Source of the DNA: Lachnospiraceae bacterium
GTDB lineage: Bacteria; Bacillota; Clostridia; Lachnospirales; Lachnospiraceae
Assembly (NCBI GenBank): GCA_902363665.1
Contig: CABJAW010000003.1
Coordinates: forward strand, 248,001-312,000
DNA length: 64,000 nt
Direction of reading: 5' to 3'
Position numbers and translations under genes: made by a program. Shown piece after piece: positions 26,861 through 35,045 of the stretch (position 1 is its first letter; each line of letters opens with the position of its first letter). A model generated the notes under the pieces. That model did not search any database. It worked only from the letters and a program-made list of their open reading frames with translations, and was not told the DNA's origin.

Positions 26861-28228
26861 TTACTGCTGCTCCGTGTCAGCGAGCGCAGCCTTGATCATG
26901 ATCGCGCACTCAACCCGCTTTCTCTGAAGCTCACAGCCAAGATCGTAAGCATCCTGAATCGTTCCGTGGAAGTTGTACGAATTTGCCGCACAGCCGCCGC
27001 TGCAGTAGAATTTTGCAAAACAGTTTCTGCATTTTTCTTTCGTATAGACGTTGCAGCACTTGAACTCATCAACGATATCCTTTCGGACAATACCCTCGTC
27101 CACATTTCCCATCAGGTACTTTTCCTGTCCGACGAACTGATGGCATGGGTAAAGATCTCCCCACGGTGTTACCGCCAGGTATTCTGTACCCGATCCGCAG
27201 CCGGAAAGGCGCTTGTACACACACGGTCCTCCTGTCAGATCGATCATAAAGTGGAAGAACGTAAAGCCTCTGCCTTCCTTTTCTCTTTTTACCATCTCTG
27301 CTGCGAGGCGGTCATACTCAGAAAAGATCTTCGGAAGATCCTCCTCCTTCAGCGCATATTCTTCCGTATCCGCTGCAACCACCGGCTCAACAGAAATCTG
27401 ATCGAATCCCTCGTCCGCGAAATGGAGTACATCCTCTGCGAAATCCAGATTGTGATGCGTAAACGTACCACGCACATAATACTGCTTCTGGTCTCTGCTG
27501 TCCGCAAACTTTTTGAACTTCGGAAGCACCAGATCATAGCTTCCCTTTCCGTTGCGGAACGGGCGCATATAATCGTGCACTTCTTTTCTTCCGTCGATAC
27601 TCAGCACGACGTTTGCCATCTCTTTGTTGCAGAATTCCATGACTTCATCATTTAAAAGTACACCGTTTGTCGTGAGGGTAAAACGGAACTTCTTGTCATG
27701 GATCTTTTCCTGTTCCCGTCCGTATGTAACCAGATCTTTGACAACCTGCCAGTTCATCAGAGGCTCTCCGCCGAAGAAATCGACCTCCAGGTTGTGACGG
27801 TTGCCGGAATTGGCGATCAGGAAATCAAGCGCCTTCCTGCCAACCTCAAAACTCATCAGCGCACGGCGGCCATGGTACTCTCCCTCTTCTGCGAAACAGT
27901 ACTTACAGGCAAGGTTGCAGTCGTGCGCGATGTGCAGGCACAGTGCTTTCACAACGGTCGGACGTGCCTTGTAGTCAAAAATCGCTTTTTCATAGATATC
28001 TTCTGTAAAGAGTACACCGGCATCTTTCAGCTCCCGGCATTCCTCCAGCGCTTCTTTTATCTCTTCAACTGGATACTTGTCTTTCAGCAGTGCAGCCGTT
28101 TCCACTTCGGTCTTACCGCCATCCAGCAGCGCAATGGCATCGTACACAAGGTCATCAACCACATGTACGGAACCGCTGTTTACATCCAGCACGATGTTAT
28201 ATCCATTATTTTTATACTGATGGATCAC
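26861..28228 (-). CDS. scfB: SCIFF peptide maturase, radical SAM/SPASM
   Basis: A 455-residue thioether-forming maturase for the six-cysteine peptide upstream. An N-terminal RiPP-recognition-like domain (about 1-85) precedes the radical-SAM cluster motif with Cys104, Cys108 and Cys111 (HDCNLACKYCF). FFGGEPLMNW and LSIDGRKEVHDY follow. The C-terminal SPASM domain holds the auxiliary-cluster cysteines in CGSGTEYLAV, YPCHQF, CCNVYTKEKCRNCFAKFYC and GGCAAN. The start is GTG at 28228, 7 nt after AGGAG. Between it and scfA lies a terminator hairpin, so the enzyme is probably made in smaller amount than its substrate. The SCIFF system is nearly universal in Clostridia; its physiological purpose is not settled. 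Confidence 0.96.
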   Translation of the reverse strand: MIHQYKNNGYNIVLDVNSGSVHVVDDLVYDAIALLDGGKTEVETAALLKDKYPVEEIKEALEECRELKDAGVLFTEDIYEKAIFDYKARPTVVKALCLHIAHDCNLACKYCFAEEGEYHGRRALMSFEVGRKALDFLIANSGNRHNLEVDFFGGEPLMNWQVVKDLVTYGREQEKIHDKKFRFTLTTNGVLLNDEVMEFCNKEMANVVLSIDGRKEVHDYMRPFRNGKGSYDLVLPKFKKFADSRDQKQYYVRGTFTHHNLDFAEDVLHFADEGFDQISVEPVVAADTEEYALKEEDLPKIFSEYDRLAAEMVKREKEGRGFTFFHFMIDLTGGPCVYKRLSGCGSGTEYLAVTPWGDLYPCHQFVGQEKYLMGNVDEGIVRKDIVDEFKCCNVYTKEKCRNCFAKFYCSGGCAANSYNFHGTIQDAYDLGCELQRKRVECAIMIKAALADTEQQ

Positions 28229-28253
28229 ATCAAAACTCCTCTCTTTTACTCAC

Positions 28254-28289
28254 ATAAAAAAACCTGATACCCGAACCTCTGATATCAGG
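28254..28289 (-). terminator. Intra-operon terminator between scfA and scfB
   Basis: CCTGATA pairs with TATCAGG (28263-28269 with 28283-28289), and seven T residues follow on the minus strand (28256-28262). It is 83 nt after the scfA stop and ends about 26 nt before scfB. Partial read-through would keep peptide in excess of maturase. Confidence 0.85.
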
Positions 28290-28372
28290 CAGTGATTTTT
28301 TGCCCAGGTATTTCCCGGTGATAAAGGATAAGCAGCGAAGCATCTCCGCTGCCTATCTCCATACTGCTTTGC

Positions 28373-28513
28373 TTATTTATGCTCGCAGGTCTGATTTCCT
28401 ACGGTGCAGGATGTCTTACATGCTGACTGGCAGGATGTCTGGCACTCGCCGCAGCCGCCCTTTTTCAGTGTGTTCTGTAAAGATTTGGTATTCAGGGTCT
28501 TAATATGCTTCAT
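28373..28513 (-). CDS. scfA: SCIFF precursor peptide (six cysteines)
   Basis: A 46-residue peptide, too short for ordinary gene finders. It begins MKHIKTLNTKSLQNTLKKGG and its last 25 residues hold six Cys in the pattern C-x2-C-x3-C-x3-C-x3-C-x6-C. This fits the name six cysteines in forty-five residues. ScfB installs a thioether link between a Cys and a nearby Thr or other residue; the acceptor cannot be read with certainty here. The ATG at 28513 follows AAGGAGG. It is the first gene of the scfA-scfB-secDF unit, with its own extended -10 promoter. No protease or exporter specific for it is visible, though SecDF lies downstream. Confidence 0.95.
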   Translation of the reverse strand: MKHIKTLNTKSLQNTLKKGGCGECQTSCQSACKTSCTVGNQTCEHK

Positions 28514-28579
28514 ATCTCTGTCCTCCTTATCGGTTATTCACGGCAAACGGGATTCCTCTCCCTTTTTGCTCTGCTTGCT

Positions 28580-28588
28580 ATTGTAGCA
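28580..28588 (-). promoter_or_regulatory. Probable scfA promoter (extended -10)
   Basis: Minus strand TGCTACAAT about 65 nt before the scfA start. No good -35 hexamer stands at 17 nt (TTTTAT). Confidence 0.55.
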
Positions 28589-28636
28589 CAGAATTTTCAA
28601 AAATAAAAGAGGAAGATGAAAAAATTCACACCCGCA

Positions 28637-28665
28637 TTGCGAACAGCCGCTTTCCCTGTTATACT
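28637..28665 (+). promoter_or_regulatory. Promoter of the SGNH hydrolase gene
   Basis: TTGCGA (28637), 17 nt, TATACT (28660-28665), about 50 nt before the ATG. Confidence 0.75.
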
Positions 28666-28716
28666 GTGATTCACAGAGAAGACATTTCCACGCAACAACA
28701 TGACTGGAGGATTCCC

Positions 28717-29559
28717 ATGAAACTTCTTTTTCTTGGCGCAAGCAACACTGACTGCGGCCACTGCTTTTCCGAAGACAATCTCGGGTATGGATATGTGAAG
28801 ATGGTGCATGATTTATTGCTACAGAAAGCACAGAAGGACTGCCCATCAGAAATGTCACTATCCACTTCGGATTCCTCTGTGCAAATCAAAGCAGATCATT
28901 CAGGTACGCCCGGCAACTTACCAAAAGGAATCTGTACTTCTACTGTCATAATAAACGGCGGCACGGATGGTTTTACCTTTCCGCGCATTCTCCGGAAATG
29001 GGAGCAAAGCTGGAAAAGAACTGCCTTTGATGCCGTGTTTATTCTTGGCGGCATCAATGAGGTCGGTGCGCTGATGGATTCCGGTATGGACGAAACATCA
29101 CACAGGGTGCTGCTGCAGCGTTCTGCAGTTGCACTTTCCGCCCTGCTCTCCGGCCTTTCTGCATCCGGCTGCCCTCAGATTTTTGTGCTCGAGCCTTTTT
29201 TATTTGATACGCCGCAGTATCTGAAAAGCTGGATGGGGACGCTCGAGGAGGTACGGGGGATGATCCGGCAGACGGTGGCATCTGTTCTGCCTGCATTTTT
29301 TAGTTTATGTACCGATTCTGGCTTCCATGTGACTCCCGATCATATGTCTGCCGATGTCTCTCGGATTCAAACTGTTCAAAATAGTTTCTGCCGCATCCAT
29401 CTGCTTCCAACGCAGCCGCTTCTTGACGATGCGGTACAAAGATCCGGAATCCAGGAGATCACAAAAGATGGGATTCATCTCGCACACGAAGGGCATTACG
29501 TCCTTGCAGAAATGATCGTAAAAAGTATATGGAGTACTTATGATATACAGCAAAGCTGA
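28717..29559 (+). CDS. SGNH/GDSL-type hydrolase
   Basis: A 280-residue hydrolase of the SGNH fold. Block I is FLGASNTDC with the nucleophile Ser9, block II is the Gly in INGGTDGF, block III is VFILGGINE (Asn), and block V is DGIHLAHEGHYVL with catalytic Asp and His near the C-terminus. No signal peptide, so it is cytoplasmic. Substrates of this group are esters or O-acetylated sugars; which one cannot be told. The ATG at 28717 is preceded by GGAGG (8 nt). The first 70 residues contain a low-similarity Ser-rich insertion (SLSTSDSSVQ). Monocistronic, with promoter and terminator of its own. Confidence 0.83.
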   Translation: MKLLFLGASNTDCGHCFSEDNLGYGYVKMVHDLLLQKAQKDCPSEMSLSTSDSSVQIKADHSGTPGNLPKGICTSTVIINGGTDGFTFPRILRKWEQSWKRTAFDAVFILGGINEVGALMDSGMDETSHRVLLQRSAVALSALLSGLSASGCPQIFVLEPFLFDTPQYLKSWMGTLEEVRGMIRQTVASVLPAFFSLCTDSGFHVTPDHMSADVSRIQTVQNSFCRIHLLPTQPLLDDAVQRSGIQEITKDGIHLAHEGHYVLAEMIVKSIWSTYDIQQS

Positions 29560-29592
29560 TATTTGTACTTCTCCTTTTCAGGCCGACACCAA

Positions 29593-29631
29593 AAGGGCTG
29601 ATGCGCCTAAATGCACCAGCCCTTATTTTTT
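29593..29631. terminator. Terminator after the SGNH gene
   Basis: AAGGGCTG (29593-29600) pairs with CAGCCCTT (29617-29624), followed by ATTTTTTGG on the plus strand. On the minus strand TTTTGG follows, so it may also serve the EF-G paralogue. Confidence 0.85.
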
Positions 29632-29703
29632 GGTCTTGAAGTTCCACTTTTTTCCGTTTTAAGGAACTATGAAACTCTTTCCGCGTTTACCCCGGGGATT
29701 TCT

Positions 29704-31782
29704 TTATTCCTCTCCTGCCTTCTGGCGTGCCTCAATCTCACGCTCCTGAACATCACTCGGAGCCTGCTCGTAGCGTGCAAACTCATAGGAGTAGGTACCG
29801 CTGCCGCCTGTCATGGAGCGAAGCTGTGTCGAATAGCCGTACAGCTCGGACATCGGGATATCTGCCTCCACGATCGTATTGCCTTTATGATCCGGATTCA
29901 TGCCGAGAACACGGCCTCTTCTCTTGTTGAGATCGCCCATGATATCACCGGTATACTTATCCGGAACGAGAACCTTCAAAGATGCGATCGGCTCAAGCAG
30001 AACCGGGCTCGCCTCCATGAAGCCCTTCTTAAACGCCTGTATTGCAGCTGTCTTAAATGCCATCTCAGAGGAATCTACCGGATGGTACGATCCATCGTAC
30101 AGAACTGCCTTCACGCCGACTACCGGATATCCGGCAAGAGGACCCTTCGTCACAGATTCCTGAATTCCTTTTTCTACTGCCGGGAAATAGTTCTTCGGAA
30201 CGGCTCCGCCGACTACTTCCTGTGAAAATTCGTATGCTTTCTCGAGATCGCCAAGCGGTGAGAAACGCATCTTAACGTGACCGTACTGACCATGGCCGCC
30301 GGACTGCTTCTTATACTTCGAATCTACATCAGAGCTCTTGCGGATTGTCTCACGGAATGCTACTTTCGGCTTCTCAAGCGTCATCTCTACCTTGTATTTA
30401 GACAGAAGCTGGCTTGCGATGATATCCAGATGCTGGTCGCCCATACCATAAAGAAGTGTCTGTCGGTTCTCACCGTCATTGACAACCTTCAAAGTCAGGT
30501 CTTCCTGTGCCATCTTCGCAAGAGCCTGTGCGATCTTATCTTCCTCGCCTTTTACTTTTGCGCGGTATCTCTTGTATGTATACGGTGTGGAAACCTCGAT
30601 CTTTCCGTATGCGATCGGGTTTGCCTTTGTGGAGAGCGTATCGCCGGTCGATGCATTGAGTTTGCCGATCGCACCGATATCACCTGCGTGCAGCTCTTTT
30701 ACTTCGATCGTACGGCTGCCTTCCAGAACGTAAAGCTTGCTGATGCGGTCCTCCGTATCCTTCGCTTCATTGTACAGCATATCATCACTCTTGATTACAC
30801 CTGATGCAATCTTGATCAGGGAGTACTTACCGATAAACGGATCCACGATCGTCTTAAAGATAAACGCAGATTTTGCTTTTGCAAAGTTGTAATCTGCCTC
30901 AAAAATCTCCTTCGTCTTCATATTGACGCCGGCGATCTTTCTGGACTCCGGAGACGGCATATAGCTTACGATATCATCAAGCAGGATTACGATACCCTGA
31001 AGATTCAGGCTTGCACCCATTGTCACCGGCACGATCGAGCAGTCGCTGACATTTGAATGAAGCGCCGCCACAATCTCTGCCTCGGAAAACTCCTCGCCGC
31101 TGAAATAGCGATCCATAAGCTCTTCACTTGTCTCAGCAACTGCCTCAAGCAGATTCTCTCTGTAGCGCTCCAGATACTCTTTTGAGTAATCCGGGATGTC
31201 ACACTCTACTTTCTCATTTTTATTTACGTATCTTCTTGCGGCCATCTTCACGACATTAACATAGCCGACAAATTTCTCATTCTCACGGATCGGAAGGAAG
31301 AGCGGTGCGATCTTCTTTCCATAAAGCTCCGTCAGCTTCTCCACTACTTCACGGTAGCTGGCGTTATCGTAGTCCATATTGGATACATAGAAGAATCTCG
31401 GAAGTTTATACTTTTCGCAGAGATCCCATGCCTTTTCCGTACCTACCTCTACGCCGTTCTTTCCGTTTACTACGATAATCGCTGCATCCGCTGCAGCCGC
31501 TGCCTCTTCTGCTTCGCCGACAAAGTCAAAATAACCAGGTGTATCCAGGATATTGATCTTTGTGTCGCCCCAGATGATCGGAATCATGGATGTGCTGATT
31601 GAGAACTTTCTTTTTACTTCTTCTTTATCGAAATCGCTGACAGTATTTCCCTCAGCTACGTTTCCCAGTCTGCTCGTAATTCCAGACAGATAAGCCATCG
31701 ACTCAACCAGACTTGTCTTTCCTGCTCCCCCATGTCCCAGGATTACGACGTTACGAATTTTGTCTGTTGTGTAAACATTCAT
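29704..31782 (-). CDS. Elongation factor G-like GTPase (second-type EF-G)
   Basis: A 692-residue translational GTPase with the EF-G domain order: G domain (VVILGHGGAGKTS P-loop; LDTPGYFDFVGE G3), domain II, then domains III-V with KQSGGHGQYGHVKMRF and the final RSMTGGSGTYSYEFARYEQAP. The G4 motif, normally NKMD, reads SNMD (YVSNMDYDNAS), and the effector region is altered, as in the divergent EF-G paralogues of Clostridia. The usual fusA stands in the str operon, which is not in this window. The ATG at 31782 follows GGAGG by 8 nt; a TTG 15 nt upstream overlaps the ribosome site. It has its own promoter. Its exact role in translation is unknown. Confidence 0.88.
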   Translation of the reverse strand: MNVYTTDKIRNVVILGHGGAGKTSLVESMAYLSGITSRLGNVAEGNTVSDFDKEEVKRKFSISTSMIPIIWGDTKINILDTPGYFDFVGEAEEAAAAADAAIIVVNGKNGVEVGTEKAWDLCEKYKLPRFFYVSNMDYDNASYREVVEKLTELYGKKIAPLFLPIRENEKFVGYVNVVKMAARRYVNKNEKVECDIPDYSKEYLERYRENLLEAVAETSEELMDRYFSGEEFSEAEIVAALHSNVSDCSIVPVTMGASLNLQGIVILLDDIVSYMPSPESRKIAGVNMKTKEIFEADYNFAKAKSAFIFKTIVDPFIGKYSLIKIASGVIKSDDMLYNEAKDTEDRISKLYVLEGSRTIEVKELHAGDIGAIGKLNASTGDTLSTKANPIAYGKIEVSTPYTYKRYRAKVKGEEDKIAQALAKMAQEDLTLKVVNDGENRQTLLYGMGDQHLDIIASQLLSKYKVEMTLEKPKVAFRETIRKSSDVDSKYKKQSGGHGQYGHVKMRFSPLGDLEKAYEFSQEVVGGAVPKNYFPAVEKGIQESVTKGPLAGYPVVGVKAVLYDGSYHPVDSSEMAFKTAAIQAFKKGFMEASPVLLEPIASLKVLVPDKYTGDIMGDLNKRRGRVLGMNPDHKGNTIVEADIPMSELYGYSTQLRSMTGGSGTYSYEFARYEQAPSDVQEREIEARQKAGEE

Positions 31783-31837
31783 AGCTTTTTCCTCCAATAC
31801 TAGTTAGTCCGTGGTCACATCTTTTCCACATGGCTAC

Positions 31838-31866
31838 ATTTTACTAAAATTTTTCGAATAATTCAA
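31838..31866 (-). promoter_or_regulatory. Promoter of the EF-G paralogue
   Basis: Minus strand TTGAAT, 17 nt, TAAAAT, about 55 nt before the start. The 400-nt gap 31783-32182 holds this and the divergent tyrA promoter; its middle is A+T rich with no other signal. Confidence 0.75.
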
Positions 31867-32045
31867 GCATTTTATTCAAATTTAACAATGTTTTTATTGC
31901 TTTTCTAAAATTCCATGGCAGTATTGCAGTGAAAAAGTGTTAAATGCAGAAACAATTTATTTAAAACACCCTTTGTTTTTTGTATTGTATTTTCTTTTCA
32001 GATTTTTAGAAATATTTTTATTCTTTAAAGTGTTAAATTAAATGT

Positions 32046-32074
32046 TTGACATACGGCGCACGGGATAGTAAAAT
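32046..32074 (+). promoter_or_regulatory. tyrA promoter
   Basis: TTGACA (32046), 17 nt, TAAAAT (32069-32074). The leader of about 100 nt has an inverted repeat GTTCAAAC/GTTTGAAC. Confidence 0.85.
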
Positions 32075-32182
32075 TGGAGCAGTTCAAACTTTACCGGATG
32101 TTCCTTCCAAAGGCCGGAAAAGTTTTCGGAATATTCGTTTGAACAGTTCGCCTGGCGAATCTGTTTCAGAAAGGATTTTATT

Positions 32183-33283
32183 ATGACACAAGAAACTTTT
32201 GGCTTTATCGGTCTGGGGCTGATCGGCGGTTCGCTCGCCAAAGCGCTGAAGCGTTCCAATCCCTCCTGCCGGATCATGGCCTACTCAAGAACTTCAACCA
32301 CCACCGGCCTTGCGCTTTCCGAGCATGCGATCGATATCTGCTGCACCTCTGTCTCTGACCCACAGTTTGCAGCGTGTGACTGCATTTTTCTCTGCGCACC
32401 GGTCGATACCAACATTTCTGCCCTGCGCATTTTGAAAGATATTGTCCCGCCGGACTGCATTCTGACAGATGTCGGAAGTGTGAAGACAGACATCCACCGC
32501 GCCGCACAGGAAATGGGTCTTAACGGACGTTTTATCGGCGGTCATCCGATGACCGGTTCGGAAAAATCCGGTTTTGCCCATGCGCAGGCACATCTGTTTG
32601 AGAATTCCTACTATATTATCACACCGTCTGCCGATACTGTTCCGGAAAAGATTGACTGGTACAAAAAAATGGTCACCGGATTTGGCGCACTTCCAATCGT
32701 ACTGAACTGCGAACAGCACGATTACGCGACCGCTGCAATCAGCCATCTTCCGCATCTCATTGCAGCGGCACTGGTCAACACCGTGCACGATCTCGATTCA
32801 AAGGACGAGATGATGAAATTACTTGCAGCAGGCGGTTTTAAAGACATCACCCGTATTGCGTCCTCTTCTCCGGAAATGTGGGAGCAGATCTGTCTGGAAA
32901 ACCGTGCTAATATTTCAGATGTAATGGATACATTCGTAAAGCTGCTGGAAAATTCCAGAACAGCGATGAACGAAGGAAACGGCGCTGCCATCCATCAGAT
33001 GTTTGACGATTCACGCAGCTACCGAAATTCCTTTTCTTCGCGTTCGCTTGGCAGCATCAAAAAAACGTTCCGTGTTTTCTGTGATATCATCGATGAGTCC
33101 GGAGCAATCGCCACGATTGCTACAACGCTCGCAGTAAACGGCATCAGTATCAAGAACATCGGTATCGTACACAGCCGTGAATTTGAAGAAGGCGTACTGC
33201 AGATCGAATTCTATGAGGAAGAACCATCACTTCAGGCGGCGCAGGTGCTGCGCCAGCACCACTATCAGGTATGGATCCGATAA
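32183..33283 (+). CDS. tyrA: Prephenate dehydrogenase with ACT domain
   Basis: A 366-residue enzyme that oxidises prephenate to 4-hydroxyphenylpyruvate for tyrosine. The NAD-binding Rossmann motif is FGFIGLGLIGGSLAKAL; DVGSVKTDI and GGHPMTGSEKSGF follow, with the catalytic His. The all-helical dimer domain contains AISHLPHLIAAALV. Residues about 295-366 are an ACT domain (INGISIKNIGIVH-like), expected to bind tyrosine for feedback control. The ATG follows AAAGGA. It is followed by a 142-bp MITE and then aroA, 185 nt away, so the two aromatic genes were probably one operon before the insertion. Confidence 0.95.
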   Translation: MTQETFGFIGLGLIGGSLAKALKRSNPSCRIMAYSRTSTTTGLALSEHAIDICCTSVSDPQFAACDCIFLCAPVDTNISALRILKDIVPPDCILTDVGSVKTDIHRAAQEMGLNGRFIGGHPMTGSEKSGFAHAQAHLFENSYYIITPSADTVPEKIDWYKKMVTGFGALPIVLNCEQHDYATAAISHLPHLIAAALVNTVHDLDSKDEMMKLLAAGGFKDITRIASSSPEMWEQICLENRANISDVMDTFVKLLENSRTAMNEGNGAAIHQMFDDSRSYRNSFSSRSLGSIKKTFRVFCDIIDESGAIATIATTLAVNGISIKNIGIVHSREFEEGVLQIEFYEEEPSLQAAQVLRQHHYQVWIR

Positions 33284-33293
33284 AACTGTAAAT

Positions 33294-33435
33294 GTAACTG
33301 TTCAGAGCCAAGCAAAATTTCATAAAACAGGCGGAAAATGCTTGCATTTTTAAGCCTGTTTTTGAAATTTTATTTGGCGGATACGCCACACCGACTAAAT
33401 GCGTAGCATTTGGGAGGTTGGCTCTGAACAGTTAC
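33294..33435 (+). mobile_element. 142-bp MITE, copy 1 (IS66-like ends)
   Basis: Ends GTAACTGTTCAGAGCCAA and its perfect reverse complement (33418-33435) form 18-bp terminal inverted repeats. The flanks carry a perfect 8-bp direct repeat, CTGTAAAT (33286-33293 and 33436-33443). The inside is dominated by a long hairpin, 33314-33371 (AAAATTTC..AAACAGGC with GCCTGTTT..GAAATTTT), and two small ones (GGCG/CGCC, AAATGC/GCATTT). No coding frame. GTAA ends and 8-bp duplications are the marks of IS66-family elements, so a transposase of that family probably moved it in trans. Confidence 0.93.
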
Positions 33436-33468
33436 CTGTAAATAACATAATCCAGAGGGTATTTTATT

Positions 33469-34749
33469 ATGATCATTGAAAAAAAAGAAGCCCTGCGCGG
33501 CGAACTCTGCGTACCGGGCGATAAATCCATCTCTCACAGAAGTGTCATGTTCGGCGCACTCGCCGACGGAAAAACGGAAGCAGAAAATTTTCTGACTGGC
33601 GCAGACTGCCTTTCCACAATCGCCTGCTTCCGGAAAATGGGAATCGAAATTGAACAGAATGGTACCTCCGTAAAAATTAACGGAAAGGGGCTGCACGGCC
33701 TTACCAGACCGAATGGAGTGCTCGATGCCGGAAACAGCGGCACGACCGTACGCCTTCTTTCCGGCATTCTCTCCGGTCAGTCTTTTGACAGTGTGCTGAC
33801 CGGCGATACTTCCATCCAAAAACGGCCGATGAAGCGTGTCATCACGCCCCTTTCTATGATGAATGCCCGTATTGATTCCGTAAACGGGAATGGCTGTGCA
33901 CCGCTTTCTATCAAGAGCAGCACACTTACCGGCATCCATTATCTTTCACCGGTTGCCTCCGCCCAGGTAAAATCCTGTATTCTTCTTGCAGGACTATATG
34001 CAGATGGCCCGACAAGTGTAACGGAACCTGCCGTCTCCCGCAATCATTCTGAGCTGATGCTGCGCTATTTTTGTGCGGATGTCAAAACAGAAGGAAGAAC
34101 CTCAACAATTCTTCCAAATCCTCATCTGATCGGACAGAAAATTGAAGTACCGGGGGATATTTCTTCTGCTGCCTACTTTATCGCGGCGGCGCTTCTCGTT
34201 CCGGGCTCCGAGGTGCTTTTGAAAAACGTAGGAACGAATCCAACCAGAGACGGTATGCTGCGTGTCTGCCGGGCGATGGGGGCAGATATTGAACTTTTGA
34301 ACGTGCGCAGTGACGGCGCAGAACCATACGCAGATCTTCTTGTGCGCTCCTCCTCCCTGCATGGCACCGTAATCGAAGGCGATCTGATTCCAACGCTGAT
34401 TGATGAGATTCCGGTTCTTGCCGTTCTCGCTGCGTTTGCAGAAGGCACAACGATCATCCGGGATGCAGCAGAGCTTAAGGTCAAAGAATCAGACCGAATC
34501 GCTGTCATGACAGAAAACCTGACACGCATGGGATGTGAGGTCGAGCCGACCGAGGACGGTATGATTATTCACGGCGGCAAACCGCTTCACGGCGCGGTGA
34601 TCGATCCACACCTCGATCACCGGATCGCGATGAGCTTTGCTGTTGCAGCGCTTGCCGCAGACGGGCAGACGGAAATTCAGGATGCAGACTGTGTATGCAT
34701 CAGTTATCCGGCATTTTATGAGGATCTGGATTCGTTATGCGGACGGTAA
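33469..34749 (+). CDS. aroA: 3-phosphoshikimate 1-carboxyvinyltransferase (EPSP synthase)
   Basis: A 426-residue EPSP synthase, the sixth shikimate-pathway step and the target of glyphosate. It has the phosphate-binding GDKSISHRSVMFGAL, the motif LDAGNSGTTVRLLSG, and the C-terminal LKVKESDRIAVM and DHRIAMSFAVAAL. The Gly of the GNSGT loop is followed by Thr-Thr-Val, as in class II enzymes of Firmicutes, and the glyphosate-site Gly-Ala class cannot be judged further. The ATG at 33469 has AGAGGG about 8 nt upstream. It follows tyrA with a MITE between. It may be transcribed from tyrA or from within the MITE region. Confidence 0.96.
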   Translation: MIIEKKEALRGELCVPGDKSISHRSVMFGALADGKTEAENFLTGADCLSTIACFRKMGIEIEQNGTSVKINGKGLHGLTRPNGVLDAGNSGTTVRLLSGILSGQSFDSVLTGDTSIQKRPMKRVITPLSMMNARIDSVNGNGCAPLSIKSSTLTGIHYLSPVASAQVKSCILLAGLYADGPTSVTEPAVSRNHSELMLRYFCADVKTEGRTSTILPNPHLIGQKIEVPGDISSAAYFIAAALLVPGSEVLLKNVGTNPTRDGMLRVCRAMGADIELLNVRSDGAEPYADLLVRSSSLHGTVIEGDLIPTLIDEIPVLAVLAAFAEGTTIIRDAAELKVKESDRIAVMTENLTRMGCEVEPTEDGMIIHGGKPLHGAVIDPHLDHRIAMSFAVAALAADGQTEIQDADCVCISYPAFYEDLDSLCGR

Positions 34750-34784
34750 TGTCACCCTTTCTTTGACTACAAGCTGCAGGGCAA

Positions 34785-34838
34785 TGTCAAAGCGGATATT
34801 CGCAATCCGCTTCGCTGCTTGCTTGACTCGGTTAAAAA
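34785..34838 (-). repeat. Dispersed repeat, copy beside the aroA/M18 terminator
   Basis: TGTCAAAGCGGATATTCGCA, then ATCCGCTTCGCTGCTTGC and TTGACTCGGTTAAAA. It matches 24383-24416 and 24575-24591 nearly exactly and directly abuts a terminator hairpin. Confidence 0.85.
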
Positions 34839-34900
34839 GGCAAATCGTTTAAAATTGTATTCCGCTCAGGAATCCGCACTTTTAACGATTTGCCTTTTTT
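34837..34900. terminator. Bidirectional terminator between aroA and the M18 gene
   Basis: AAGGCAAATCGTT (34837-34849) pairs perfectly with AACGATTTGCCTT (34884-34896), T tract on both sides. The loop is 34 nt. Confidence 0.88.
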
Positions 34901-35045
34901 ATTTTTATTCTCTCTTCAGATGCGAACGATCAAAACAAATATCCGCAGTCTCCATGTGGCTTGCCTGCGTAAAGCAGACATATACACCACATCTGCGGCT
35001 ACTCATCCACGCATTGGAAACAGTATAGTATTTACCTGCGTCTGA

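Noticed and set aside
25569..26927. 452-codon plus-strand open frame opposite secDF
   Set aside because: Cys/Asp/Arg-rich translation without domains, no ribosome site; it mirrors the codon pattern of secDF on the other strand.
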